Source of the DNA: Pseudomonas sp. N40(2020)
Lineage (GTDB): Bacteria; Pseudomonadota; Gammaproteobacteria; Pseudomonadales; Pseudomonadaceae
Direction of reading: 5' to 3'
Assembly: GCF_014472415.1 (NCBI RefSeq)
Contig: NZ_JACSZV010000013.1
Span: forward strand, 53,429 to 117,428
Length of the DNA: 64,000 nucleotides
Part shown: piece after piece, positions 8,966 through 17,814 of the stretch
Layout of the letters: the number at the start of each line of letters is the position of its first letter
Position numbering within the stretch: position 1 is the stretch's first letter
The notes under the pieces: generated by a model
What the model was told of the DNA's origin: nothing
Seen by the model: only the letters and a program-made list of their open reading frames with translations
Databases searched by the model: none
Position numbers and translations under genes: made by a program

Positions 8966-10256
8966 CAAGGGGGCTCCGGGAGCGGGCGGCGAGCAAGGTC
9001 GCGGCCGCTTCAATAGTAAGGTTGCGTGCGTGCAGCGCGCCGAAACCCGGCTGCGCTGCATCGCGAAAATAGAGGTCGTAATGCCCGGCACTGACGGCCA
9101 GCAAAGTCGCCGGGGCACAGTGGGCCGCGGCGCATGAACGCGGGCAGCCGGACAGATGCACGCTTTGCGCACGGGGCAACAGCGTTGCGAGAAGACGGGC
9201 ATCGTGCTTGGTGTCAGCCAGGCCTTTGCCACAGCCGCTGGAACCGGTGCAGGCGATGATTTTCGACAATGGTTCACAAGCGTCGGTCAGCAGGTTCAGT
9301 TGCTTGAGCCCTGCGAGCACTTGCGCGGCATCGCTTGCGCTCACGTTGGGCAGCAGCAGACTTTGCCACGGCGTGAAACGCAGGCTGCCATCGCCGAACC
9401 GGCGGGCCAGTTGCGCGGCGCCGCGCAGCATGCCCGGGTCGAGGCGACCGAGTGGCGGCACCGCGCCGATGTAGACGAAGTTGGCTGTGTTCTGCACATG
9501 TGCGCCGATTTGCAGATCGTCCGCCACTGACATGCGTTGCCAAGCGCTAACCGCTTTGATCGGCAGGCGCGTCCTGAGCTGTTCAAGAAACGCCAGCATC
9601 GGCAGTTCGTCGAGCAGATGGCGCATCCGCGTCTGCTCGGGTCGCGCCAGTTCGAGGAACAACTCCAATACCGCGACCACCAGCGCATGGCCGCTTTCCA
9701 GGGCCACGGCGCCAACCTCGCGATCCGTCGGGCAACCCGCGAGACCGAATGCCAGCAGCGTTTCACCGTCGTGCTCGAACGCGGATAACCACAAGTCATG
9801 CGGATGTTCGAGCATCGCCAGCGCTTCACCGCCATCCAGTTGCACGGCGAACTTGGCGCTCAATTCATGGAAACGTGGATGGCTTTGCAGGGTGTCGAGG
9901 ATCTGTTCGGCGAGCGCGCGAGTGTCTAAGCGCATCTGCCGGTCGATCCCGGCGGCCGGGCTGAGCATCAGGTTGCGCACATCGTCGCCCGCCGCCGTTC
10001 GCGGGCCGAGGCCAGCGGACAGCAGACTGTCGATCAGTGCAGCGGATTGCTGAGCGATGCCACGAATCTGCAGGTTGGCGCGGTTGGTCGCCTCAATCAC
10101 GCCGCCGGCGAACTGTTCGGCGGCATTGGCCACCGCGTCAGCCTGATCGGCGCTGATCGAGCCGCCGTTGAGTTTGATCCGGCAGATGCCGCCGTCCAAT
10201 GCCTGGACGATACGCAGCAACCCCGGGCAGGCCGAGGGGCGTAAGGCGGTAGACAT
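8958..10256 (-). CDS. cobG: Precorrin-3B synthase (CobG)
   Basis: 432 residues with the nitrite/sulfite-reductase-like fold of CobG: an N-terminal ferredoxin-like half (GGICRIKLNGG, ATNRANLQIRG), a second repeat (DGSLRFTPWQSLLLPNV) and the 4Fe-4S cysteines in ACTGSSGCGKG and LSGCPRSCAAAHC. It uses O2 to hydroxylate precorrin-3A, so its presence marks the aerobic cobalamin route. The chosen ATG at 10256 fits the family, though its ribosome site is weak. An upstream in-frame Met at 10346 would put the gene across most of the divergent promoter gap. First gene of the minus-strand operon. Confidence 0.92.
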   Translation of the reverse strand: MSTALRPSACPGLLRIVQALDGGICRIKLNGGSISADQADAVANAAEQFAGGVIEATNRANLQIRGIAQQSAALIDSLLSAGLGPRTAAGDDVRNLMLSPAAGIDRQMRLDTRALAEQILDTLQSHPRFHELSAKFAVQLDGGEALAMLEHPHDLWLSAFEHDGETLLAFGLAGCPTDREVGAVALESGHALVVAVLELFLELARPEQTRMRHLLDELPMLAFLEQLRTRLPIKAVSAWQRMSVADDLQIGAHVQNTANFVYIGAVPPLGRLDPGMLRGAAQLARRFGDGSLRFTPWQSLLLPNVSASDAAQVLAGLKQLNLLTDACEPLSKIIACTGSSGCGKGLADTKHDARLLATLLPRAQSVHLSGCPRSCAAAHCAPATLLAVSAGHYDLYFRDAAQPGFGALHARNLTIEAAATLLAARSRSPLDA

Positions 10257-10388
10257 CGGGCGTTCGTTCAAGGGGCTGACCGGCTGCGTGGGAAAGGCGC
10301 TTCGCGGGCGAAGGCGCGGTATTATGCCTGCTTTGTCCGGCGGCATGAAAAGTCTGCCCGTCGGAACGGCATGTTTAGAGGAATATAG
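10257..10388. promoter_or_regulatory. Divergent cobG / cobL promoter gap
   Basis: 132 bases between the diverging cobG and cobL starts. A good ribosome site GAGGA lies before the cobL ATG. I looked for the cobalamin riboswitch hallmarks (B12 box, GCCACTG) and found none; the gap is too short for one. Individual promoters could not be placed with confidence. Confidence 0.4.
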
Positions 10389-11600
10389 ATGTCACCCTGG
10401 CTGACGGTAGTGGGAATCGGTGAAGACGGCTTCAAGGGCCTGGGCAAAAACGCCCGGCGCGCCCTGATGGGCGCCTCGCGGATCGTCGGCGGCCAGCGGC
10501 AACTGGATTTGCTGCCGGTGTGCATTCGCGGCGAGCGTGAGTTGTGGCCGAGCCCGTTTTCCCTTGCGCCAGTGCTGCAACAACGCGGCGCAGCGGTGTG
10601 CGTGCTGGCCAGCGGTGATCCGATGTTCTACGGCGTCGGCGCCAGCCTCGCGCGGCAGCTGCCGGCAAACGAGATGCTGATCCTGCCCGCGCCGTCCTCC
10701 TGCGCGCTGGCGGCCGCCCGTCTCGGCTGGCCGTTGCAGGAAGTAGTGACACTGTCGCTAGTGGCCCGGCCGCTGGCAGCCCTCAATGCGCAGCTGTTCA
10801 GTGGCGTGCGCCTGCTGCTGCTGAGCAATGACGGACAAAGTCCGGCGGCAGTCGCGCAATTGCTACGCGAGCGCGGCTTTGGTTCGAGCCGGATGAGCGT
10901 TCTGGAACATTTGGGCGGCGACGCCGAGCGACGTGTCGACGCCACGGCCAATGAATGGAACGACGCGCCGATTGCCGACCTCAACGTGGTCGCAATCGAA
11001 TGCCTGGCCGATGCCAATGCTCCACGTTTGTCACGCCTCGCGGGCCTTCCCGACTCGGCTTTCCAACATGACGGCCAACTGACCAAACGCGATGTGCGCG
11101 CCATCACTCTCGCGCGCCTCGCCCCGACACCCGGCGAACTGCTATGGGACGTAGGCGCTGGTAGCGGCTCGATCAGCATCGAATGGATGCGCGCGCATCC
11201 GAGTTGCCGCGCATTGGCCGTCGAAGCCGATGACGGCCGCCAACAATTGATCGAGCACAACCGCGATGCGCTGGGCGTGCCCGGGCTGCAATTGATCCGT
11301 GGGCGCGCGCCGCAGGCACTCGCAGGGCTGGAGCGCCCGGACGCGATTTTCATCGGCGGCGGTGTGACCCGCGAGGGCGTCTTCGAGACCTGCTGGGAGC
11401 AACTCAAACCCGGCGGCCGACTGGTCGCCAACGCCGTAACTCTGCAAAGCGAAATCACCCTGATGAACTGGCGGGAGCGCTACGGCGGCGAACTGACGCG
11501 CATCCATATCGCTCAGGCGCAACCGCTGGGCGAGTTCGACACCTGGCGTCAGGCGTTGCCAATCACTCTGCTCGATCTGGTCAAACCTCTTGATGCGTGA
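10389..11600 (+). CDS. cobL: Precorrin-6Y C5,15-methyltransferase (decarboxylating)
   Basis: 403 residues. The N-terminal ~205 residues are a CbiE-type SAM methylase ([30 protein letters not shown]). The C-terminal half is a CbiT-type Rossmann methyltransferase ([39 protein letters not shown]). The fused CobL methylates C5 and C15 and decarboxylates the C12 acetate chain of precorrin-6B. First gene of the plus-strand operon; it ends inside the first codons of cbiD (ATGCGTGA overlap), which indicates translational coupling. Confidence 0.95.
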   Translation: MSPWLTVVGIGEDGFKGLGKNARRALMGASRIVGGQRQLDLLPVCIRGERELWPSPFSLAPVLQQRGAAVCVLASGDPMFYGVGASLARQLPANEMLILPAPSSCALAAARLGWPLQEVVTLSLVARPLAALNAQLFSGVRLLLLSNDGQSPAAVAQLLRERGFGSSRMSVLEHLGGDAERRVDATANEWNDAPIADLNVVAIECLADANAPRLSRLAGLPDSAFQHDGQLTKRDVRAITLARLAPTPGELLWDVGAGSGSISIEWMRAHPSCRALAVEADDGRQQLIEHNRDALGVPGLQLIRGRAPQALAGLERPDAIFIGGGVTREGVFETCWEQLKPGGRLVANAVTLQSEITLMNWRERYGGELTRIHIAQAQPLGEFDTWRQALPITLLDLVKPLDA

Positions 11601-12690
11601 CGAAACCGCCGAACAACCCGCGCCCCTGCGCAGCGGCCTGACCACCGGCAGCTGCGCCACCGCTACCAGCCTCGCCGCTGCTCGCCTGTTGCTCGGCGGC
11701 ATCTCGGCCGACGCGGTGCAGATCGTCTTGCCCAAAGGCAAACAGGTGCAGATGCGTCTGGAGTTCTGCCGCTTGACCGACGACGGTGCCGAAGCCGGAA
11801 CGATCAAGGACGCCGGCGACGATCCGGACGTGACCCACGGCGCACTGCTGTATTCGCGGGTGCGATTGATGGCCGAGCCGGGCGTTCGTTTCAATGCCGG
11901 CGCAGGCGTTGGCACCGTGACCCGACCCGGACTGGTGCTGGGCGTCGGCGAACCGGCGATCAATCCGGTGCCACGCAAGATGATCAGCGATCACCTGAGC
12001 CTGCTCGCCGCCGAGACCGGTTATACCGGCGGCTTCGACGTCACGGTCAACGTCGAGGGCGGCGAAGTCCTGGCAATGAAAACCATGAACCCGCGCCTGG
12101 GCATTCTCGGCGGCCTGTCGATCCTCGGCACCAGCGGCATCGTCCGGCCGTTTTCCTGCGCGGCCTACATCGCCTCGATTCATCAGGGCATCGACGTTGC
12201 CAAGACCAACGGTTACCTGCACATCGCCGCCTGCACCGGCAACGCCAGCGAAGACACCATGCGCCGGGTTTACGACCTGCCGGAGATCGCCTTGATCGAA
12301 ATGGGTGACTTCGTCGGCGCGGTGCTCAAGCATCTGCGCAAAGTGCCTGTGGATAAACTCAGTTTGTGTGGCGGTTTCGGCAAGATCAGTAAACTGGCGG
12401 CCGGGCACATGGATCTGCACTCGCGCCATTCCAGCATCGACTTGCCGCAACTGGCGGAATGGGCGGCGGCGATTGGCGCGGATGAGATTTTGCAGCAGGG
12501 AATCCGAGAGGCGAACACCAGTCAGCAAGCGTTGGCCATGGCCAGTGCGGCGGGGATCGCATTGGGGGATGAGGTCTGTCGCCACGCGCTGGAATTCGCC
12601 CGCAGCGTGGTGCCGGCACAGGTGCAGGTCGAAGTGTTTGCGATTGATCGTCAGGGCGGCATTGTCGGCCACGCCGGAGGTTTTGCATGA
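11593..12690 (+). CDS. cbiD: CbiD-type precorrin-5 C1-methyltransferase
   Basis: 365 residues from the ATG at 11593; the TTG just before it is a less likely start. The N-terminus has [13 protein letters not shown], the CbiD signature, followed by [18 protein letters not shown] and [17 protein letters not shown] motifs. CbiD removes the C1/C20 extruded fragment region by methylating C1 in the anaerobic pathway. In aerobic Pseudomonas clusters it stands in for CobF, which is not seen here. It overlaps cobL by 8 bases and cobK by the ATGA at 12687. Confidence 0.93.
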   Translation: MRDETAEQPAPLRSGLTTGSCATATSLAAARLLLGGISADAVQIVLPKGKQVQMRLEFCRLTDDGAEAGTIKDAGDDPDVTHGALLYSRVRLMAEPGVRFNAGAGVGTVTRPGLVLGVGEPAINPVPRKMISDHLSLLAAETGYTGGFDVTVNVEGGEVLAMKTMNPRLGILGGLSILGTSGIVRPFSCAAYIASIHQGIDVAKTNGYLHIAACTGNASEDTMRRVYDLPEIALIEMGDFVGAVLKHLRKVPVDKLSLCGGFGKISKLAAGHMDLHSRHSSIDLPQLAEWAAAIGADEILQQGIREANTSQQALAMASAAGIALGDEVCRHALEFARSVVPAQVQVEVFAIDRQGGIVGHAGGFA

Positions 12691-13415
12691 AGCGGATTTT
12701 GCTGCTGGGCGGCGTGACTGAAGCGCTGGCCATCGCCCGCAAGCTGGGGCCTGAGCACATTTACAGTCTGGCCGGGGTGGGTCGGGTGCCAACGGATCTG
12801 ACTTGTCAGGTGCGCGTCGGTGGTTACGGTGGTGCCGAAGGTCTGGCGCAATTCATCCGTGACGAAGGCATCGACCTGCTGTTCGACGCCACCCATCCCT
12901 ACGCCGCGCAAATCAGCCACAACGCCGCCAACGCCGCGCAACTGGCCGGCATCCCCTGCTGGGCCTTGCGCCGCCCTGCGTGGCAGCCGCTACCGGGTGA
13001 TGACTGGCGCGAAGTCAGCGACTGGGCTGAGTTGATGACTGCCCTCAAACCGTTCCACCGCCCCTTGTTCACCTTGGGCCGCGAGCCACTGCAAAACCTC
13101 GACGAAATCCCTGCGGATCAATTCTGGACGCTGCGCGCCCTCGACGTTTATCCCGGCAACGAACGTTGCGAAGTCATCGCCGCTCGCGGGCCGTTCCTGC
13201 TGGAAGATGAACGCGCGTTGTTCGAGCGGCGGCAGATCGATGTGCTGATCAGCAAGAACAGCGGCAGCACCGCGACCGAACCGAAGCTGGAAGTGGCGCG
13301 CGAGCGCGGGGTGCCAGTGATGGTGTTGAAGCGACCGGTGTTGCCGGGGGTTGATCGGGAGTTTGGATCAGCGTCTGAAGCCCTTAAAGCCCTGACGATG
13401 TCAGATTTTTCATAA
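12687..13415 (+). CDS. cobK: Precorrin-6A reductase
   Basis: 242 residues. [20 protein letters not shown] is the nucleotide-binding N-terminus of CobK/CbiJ, with [20 protein letters not shown] and the late [21 protein letters not shown] segment. It reduces the macrocycle of precorrin-6A using NADPH. ATGA overlap with cbiD; last recognisable gene of the cobL-cbiD-cobK operon. CobM, CobF and the later amidation and cobaltochelatase genes are not in this window. Confidence 0.93.
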   Translation: MKRILLLGGVTEALAIARKLGPEHIYSLAGVGRVPTDLTCQVRVGGYGGAEGLAQFIRDEGIDLLFDATHPYAAQISHNAANAAQLAGIPCWALRRPAWQPLPGDDWREVSDWAELMTALKPFHRPLFTLGREPLQNLDEIPADQFWTLRALDVYPGNERCEVIAARGPFLLEDERALFERRQIDVLISKNSGSTATEPKLEVARERGVPVMVLKRPVLPGVDREFGSASEALKALTMSDFS

Positions 13416-13435
13416 CTTCGAATTTATCTGCGAAT

Positions 13436-13714
13436 TTGCCTGCAAATTTTGAGGACGCAGACGACTGTTCTTCACTACACCCTCACTCCAATACTTCGGT
13501 TCCTTTAATCCCGACAAGCAGACAGCCAAGAAAAGCGGCTTGCCAGCTTGTATCCCAAGGAATGCGTGTTCATTACGGCTCTGGTTACAGGATGTACTTC
13601 ACACGTAGAGGCGAAGTGATTTATCTGCTGCTGATCGGGGGCGACAAATCGACACAAAAGAGAGATATCAAACGCGCCGTGCAGATGGCACATAACATCG
13701 GAAATGAGGAGTAA
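13436..13714 (+). pseudogene. HigB/RelE-type toxin remnant, N-terminus lost
   Basis: The last ~50 codons (from about 13562) carry the typical end of a phage Gp49-like/HigB addiction toxin: MRVHYGSGYRMYFTRRGEV, LLLIGGDKSTQKRDI and KRAVQMA. Full-length members have about 95-100 residues. The expected first half, with its conserved Leu/Arg-rich helices, is not recognisable in any frame between cobK and here. The open frame upstream begins only at a TTG and is low in family likeness. I read it as a broken toxin gene. A 50-residue product from ATG 13562 is possible but unlikely to be a toxin. The stop is 3 bases before the antitoxin start. Confidence 0.6.
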
Positions 13715-13717
13715 ATC

Positions 13718-14008
13718 ATGACCGAAGAATTCGCCCGTTTTGACGCCGCCGAGTACCTCAAAACTCCCGAGGACATGGCGGCATATCTGGACGCTTGTTT
13801 TGACGATGATGAAGGGGATGGAGTCCTGATCCGTGCCGCACTCAATGACATTGCCCGAGCCCAAGGCATGACCCAAGTGGCTCGTGATGCCGGCCTGGGC
13901 CGGGAAAGCCTTTATAAAGCTCTAAGCAGCACTGGCAATCCTGAATTCGCAACTATTATGAAAGTCATGAAAGCACTGGGTCTGAAGTTACATGCCGTGG
14001 CAATTTGA
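13718..14008 (+). CDS. HigA-type addiction module antidote
   Basis: 96 residues, the usual length for COG3636 putative addiction-module antidotes. It starts MTEEFARFDAAEYL and carries an HTH near residues 48-80 (IARAQGMTQVARDAGLGRESLYKAL), followed by TIMKVMKALGLKLH. It should bind the toxin and repress its own promoter. GAGGAG precedes the ATG. The partner toxin gene just upstream appears truncated, so this may be an orphan antitoxin able to neutralise related toxins elsewhere. Confidence 0.85.
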   Translation: MTEEFARFDAAEYLKTPEDMAAYLDACFDDDEGDGVLIRAALNDIARAQGMTQVARDAGLGRESLYKALSSTGNPEFATIMKVMKALGLKLHAVAI

Positions 14009-14105
14009 TTGATCTGCGACACCAAACCGCACGACGCTTTTTTACTTATCGGCCCTGATCAGGCTAAATAGCCGCGCCTGATCGCCCACCCAACGGATCT
14101 GTCCC

Positions 14106-14504
14106 ATGAACCGACACCGGCTCGCACTTGCCTGGATCGCCTGCTTTGCAGTGCTGTTCAACATGCTCGCCATGCCGATGACGGGAGCGATGGCGAAAGC
14201 GGCCAATTCACCGGCCGAGCAATTGCTGTGGAGCAGTTTCTGCACCGGCAGCGGGACGAAGATGGTGGCGATCAACATCGGCACCACGGAGCAGAAAGCC
14301 CCGTCCAACGACAACCACTCCAACATGCAGCATTGCTGGTGCTGCTCGGGTTCAGCGCCTTTGGTGGCGCTGCCGGGACATACGCCGCAGCTGTATTTCG
14401 CCCGCTTTGAGAGCAATCGCAGCGTGGCGCCCGCCTCACTGCAAACACCCACACCGCGCCAGCAATGGCCGAGCCTTAATCCCCGCGCTTCCCCTCTGGT
14501 TTGA
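14106..14504 (+). CDS. DUF2946 family exported protein, copper-island member
   Basis: 132 residues. An N-terminal membrane/signal segment (LALAWIACFAVLFNMLAM) is followed by a cysteine group HCWCCSG at about 76-81 plus C46, typical of DUF2946 proteins found next to PCu(A)C chaperones and copper receptors. Function is unproven; a periplasmic copper role is inferred from the cysteines and neighbours. 48 bases separate it from the PCu(A)C gene. Confidence 0.75.
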   Translation: MNRHRLALAWIACFAVLFNMLAMPMTGAMAKAANSPAEQLLWSSFCTGSGTKMVAINIGTTEQKAPSNDNHSNMQHCWCCSGSAPLVALPGHTPQLYFARFESNRSVAPASLQTPTPRQQWPSLNPRASPLV

Positions 14505-14552
14505 TTTGTTCGCGCAATTGACCTGCGTTTCAAATCGTTCTGGAGAACTGCC

Positions 14553-15032
14553 ATGTTGAACAAACTCTTCGTCATCGCTGCGCTGTTGCTGCCTGCGTGC
14601 TTCGCCCATGCCCACGAATACAAGGCCGGCGAGCTGGAAATCGCTCACCCGTGGTCGCAGGAACTGCCACCGAATGCGCCGACCGTTGCCGCTTACTTCA
14701 TCATTCACAACGCCGGCAAAAACGCCGACCGCTTGCTCAGCGTCGACTCGCCAATCGCCCCCGAGGCGCAATTGCACGAGCATGTAATGCAGGGCGATCT
14801 GATGAAGATGCAGCAAGTGCCGAGCGTGGAAATCCCGGCGGGCGGCAATGTCACTTTCGCGCCGATGGCCTATCACGTGATGCTGCTCAACCCGACGGAT
14901 CGCAGCCTGCTCAGCGACGGCAAAAGCTTCCCGCTGACGATGCATTTCGAGAAGGCCGGTGACGTCACCGTCGAAGTGGCCGTGCAGAAGAGGCCGCCGG
15001 AAACCACACAAGCCCACGCGCACGCTCAGTAA
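14553..15032 (+). CDS. PCu(A)C periplasmic copper chaperone
   Basis: 159 residues with signal peptide MLNKLFVIAALLLPACFAHA. The copper site is complete: H75-x10-M86-x21-H108-x-M110, the exact family motif. The C-terminus adds a His-rich tail (QAHAHAQ). PCu(A)C proteins hold Cu(I) in the periplasm and deliver it, often to cytochrome oxidase. It is flanked by DUF2946 genes and followed by a copper receptor, which supports a copper-scavenging or supply island. CTGGAGAA precedes the ATG. Confidence 0.92.
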   Translation: MLNKLFVIAALLLPACFAHAHEYKAGELEIAHPWSQELPPNAPTVAAYFIIHNAGKNADRLLSVDSPIAPEAQLHEHVMQGDLMKMQQVPSVEIPAGGNVTFAPMAYHVMLLNPTDRSLLSDGKSFPLTMHFEKAGDVTVEVAVQKRPPETTQAHAHAQ

Positions 15033-15053
15033 GCCTTTCGGCTGACCGCAATC

Positions 15054-15485
15054 ATGCGCCCGTCCAGCGCCAGGTCTATCCGCAGCAACCGTGAGCACGG
15101 TAGCTGGATCGCCCTGTTCGCCATGTTGATGATCTTCATCGGCCCACTGATTTCTCAGTCGATGCCGATGGATCAGCACGCCTCGACCTCCATGCCGATG
15201 AGCATGGACATGTCGATGGACATGCCCGGTATGGATCACACCGCGCATGACGCCAAACCCTCCGTCGAACACTGCCCGCCGCAATCCTCGCACCACGCGC
15301 TGTGGGAAAAGTGCGGCTATTGCAGCCTGCTGTTCAATTGCCCGGCACTGACCGGCGGCGGCACGTTCGCCGCATTCAGCATCGCCCACGCCAACACCTT
15401 CACCTCGCCTTCCCCACGCCTGGGCCATGCCCGGCAAACCTTCTTCCCCGGCGCCCGCACGCGCGCCCCGCCCATCGCAGCGTAA
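15054..15485 (+). CDS. DUF2946 family Met/His-rich protein
   Basis: 143 residues. A membrane or signal segment at ~17-36 (WIALFAMLMIFIGPLIS) is followed by a Met-rich run (MPMSMDMSMDMPGMDHTAH) suited to Cu(I) binding. Next come C-x2-C (KCGYCSLLFNC) and a Pro/Arg-rich tail. It is 21 bases after the PCu(A)C gene and 84 before the copper receptor, probably in one transcript. Biochemical role unknown. Confidence 0.75.
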   Translation: MRPSSARSIRSNREHGSWIALFAMLMIFIGPLISQSMPMDQHASTSMPMSMDMSMDMPGMDHTAHDAKPSVEHCPPQSSHHALWEKCGYCSLLFNCPALTGGGTFAAFSIAHANTFTSPSPRLGHARQTFFPGARTRAPPIAA

Positions 15486-15569
15486 TCACCCACCGCTGAT
15501 TACACACGGTTGAGAAGACAGCTTCAGGCTGCCGACCGTGTCGTTTACGACTGTTTGATGGAAATTGTC

Positions 15570-17690
15570 ATGTCCAGGTTTTCTGCTGTTCCACGTCTGG
15601 GTTCTACCCGGGCGACCTTCGCTTTGAACGAATCGCGCATTCGTTTCAGGCACGCTATCGCCGTCCTTTGCGGCGTCCTGCTGTCCCCGCTGGTGCTGGC
15701 CGATGACCACGCCGCACACGCGGATGAACTGAGCCCGACGGTGATCACCGCCATCGCGCCGAGTTCGCCGCTGACCATCGTCACCAACCCCAAGGACCCG
15801 CGCCAACCGGTGCCAGCCAGTGATGGCGGCGATTATCTGAAGACCATTCCGGGGTTCGCGCTGGTGCGCAATGGCGGCACCAATGGCGATCCGGTGCTGC
15901 GCGGCATGTTCGGTTCGCGGCTGAATATCCTCACCAACGGCAGCATGATGCTCGGCGCCTGCCCCGGTCGAATGGACGCGCCGACTTCGTACATCTCGCC
16001 GGAAACCTACGACAAACTCACCGTAATCAAAGGCCCGCAAACCGTGCTTTATGGCCCCGGCGCATCGGCCGGCACGATTCTGTTCGACCGTGAGCCGGAG
16101 AATTTCGGTGAACTCGGCACGCGGGTGAACGCGAGCATTCTGGCCGCCTCCCACGGCCGCTTCGACAAAGTCGTCGACGCCGCAGCTGGCGGGCCATTGG
16201 GCTACGTGCGAGTGATCGGCAACACCGCGCACTCCGACGATTATCGCGACGGCAATAACGATATCGTCGCCTCGCGCTACGACAAGTGGAACGGCGACGT
16301 GGCGCTCGGCTGGACCCCGGACGCCGACACCCTGATCGAGTTGACCGCCGGCAAGGGCGACGGCGAAGCCCGCTACGCCGGACGCGGCATGGACGGCTCG
16401 CAGTTCCTGCGCGAAAGCCTCGGTCTGCGTTTCGAAAAGTCCAACATCACTGACGTGCTGGAGAAACTGGAGGCGCAGGTCTACTACAACTACGCCGACC
16501 ACGTCATGGACAACTACACCCTGCGCACGCCGTCCGGCACCGGGATGATGGCCGGGCCCATGGCGTCGAACGTCGACCGCCGCACTCTCGGCGCGCGGAT
16601 AAAAGCCACCTGGCGCTGGGCCGACATCCAGTTGATCACCGGCCTCGACGCGCAGACCAACGAGCATCGCCAGCGCAAAGCGATGGGCATCGACACCTAC
16701 AAGAACGTGCCGCGCAACAAGGACGCCGATTTCCATAACTACGGCGTGTTCAGCGAGATGACTTGGTACGCCGCCGACCGTGATCGGCTCATCACCGGCG
16801 CCCGAATCGACCGCGCTTCAGCCAAGGATTACCGGCAGACCACCAGTTCGGGAATGATGTCCCGGCCGAACCCGACCGCCGACGACACTCGCGTTGACAC
16901 ATTGCCCAGCGGCTTCGTGCGTTATGAGCATGACCTGTCCGACAGCCCGACCACGCTCTACGCCGGCCTCGGTCACGCGCAACGCTTCCCGGATTACTGG
17001 GAGCTGTTTTCGCCCAAGTCGGGACCTGCCGGTTCGGTCAATGCATTCGATTCGATCAAACCGGAAAAGACCACTCAGCTCGACTTCGGCGTGAACTACA
17101 AGAGCGCCGACCTCGAAGCCTGGGCCTCGGGCTACATCGGCGTGGTGCGCGATTACATCCTGTTCGATTACACCCCCGCGATGATGGGCATGAGCACTTC
17201 GCGCGCCGAAAACATCGACGCGCGAATCATGGGCGGTGAACTCGGTGCCGCTTACAACCTCACCGACCACTGGAAAGCCGACGCAACCCTGGCCTACGCC
17301 TGGGGCAAGAACAGCAGCGACGGTAAAGCGCTGCCGCAGATGCCGCCGCTGGATGCACGTTTCGGCCTGACCTACAGCGAAGACAACTGGAGTGCCGGCG
17401 CACTGTGGAGGGTGGTGGCCAGGCAAAACCGTATCGATCAGAACAAGGGCAACGTGGTCGGCAAGGATTACGACAAGAGTTCGGGCTTTGGCGTGTTCTC
17501 GCTCAACGGTGCCTACCGGATCAACAAGCACTGGAAGGTCAGCAGCGGCGTCGACAACCTGTTCGGCAAAGCTTACGCCGAACACCTGAACCTGGCGGGC
17601 AACGCCGGTTTCGGCTACCCGGCCAATGACCCGCAAGCCATCAATGAACCGGGGCGCACGCTCTGGACCAAAGTGGACATGAGTTTCTAA
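15570..17690 (+). CDS. TonB-dependent copper receptor, OprC-like
   Basis: 706 residues from the ATG at 15570; upstream in-frame Mets at 15558 and 15510 are possible. It has a signal segment ending VLLSPLVLA, a plug domain (GGDYLKTIPGFALVRNGG, GPQTVLYGPGASAGTI) and a 22-strand barrel ending in Phe (TKVDMSF). C131-P-G-R-M135 reproduces the CxxxM copper-binding site known from P. aeruginosa OprC. It imports copper across the outer membrane using TonB. It follows the PCu(A)C/DUF2946 genes, and a PepSY membrane protein lies downstream after a palindromic repeat. Confidence 0.9.
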   Translation: MSRFSAVPRLGSTRATFALNESRIRFRHAIAVLCGVLLSPLVLADDHAAHADELSPTVITAIAPSSPLTIVTNPKDPRQPVPASDGGDYLKTIPGFALVRNGGTNGDPVLRGMFGSRLNILTNGSMMLGACPGRMDAPTSYISPETYDKLTVIKGPQTVLYGPGASAGTILFDREPENFGELGTRVNASILAASHGRFDKVVDAAAGGPLGYVRVIGNTAHSDDYRDGNNDIVASRYDKWNGDVALGWTPDADTLIELTAGKGDGEARYAGRGMDGSQFLRESLGLRFEKSNITDVLEKLEAQVYYNYADHVMDNYTLRTPSGTGMMAGPMASNVDRRTLGARIKATWRWADIQLITGLDAQTNEHRQRKAMGIDTYKNVPRNKDADFHNYGVFSEMTWYAADRDRLITGARIDRASAKDYRQTTSSGMMSRPNPTADDTRVDTLPSGFVRYEHDLSDSPTTLYAGLGHAQRFPDYWELFSPKSGPAGSVNAFDSIKPEKTTQLDFGVNYKSADLEAWASGYIGVVRDYILFDYTPAMMGMSTSRAENIDARIMGGELGAAYNLTDHWKADATLAYAWGKNSSDGKALPQMPPLDARFGLTYSEDNWSAGALWRVVARQNRIDQNKGNVVGKDYDKSSGFGVFSLNGAYRINKHWKVSSGVDNLFGKAYAEHLNLAGNAGFGYPANDPQAINEPGRTLWTKVDMSF

Positions 17691-17697
17691 CAAGAAA

Positions 17698-17782
17698 AGT
17701 CAAAAGATCGCAGGCTGCGCCAGCTCCTACTTAGGAGCGCGTTCAACCTGTAGGAGCTGCCGGAGGCTGCGATCTTTTGATC
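17698..17782. repeat. Dispersed palindrome, family 1 (GTAGGAGCTGC type), paired
   Basis: Two arms in inverted orientation: AAAAGATCGCAGGCTGCGCC...GCTCCTAC and GTAGGAGCTGCCGGAGG...CGATCTTTT. It sits between the copper receptor and the PepSY gene. The same unit recurs at 35019, 36709 (half), 57322 and 63959. Likely a Pseudomonas REP/REPIN element that can form a long hairpin. Confidence 0.85.
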
Positions 17783-17814
17783 TAAAAAACGATTCGCCAA
17801 GCGGAGCAAACGTG

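Noticed and set aside
10257..10388. Cobalamin riboswitch before cobG or cobL
   Set aside because: No B12 box or GCCACTG element, and the gap is too short for the ~200-base structure.
13436..13714. Intact HigB toxin
   Set aside because: Only the last ~50 residues match the family and the reading starts at a TTG with no ribosome site.
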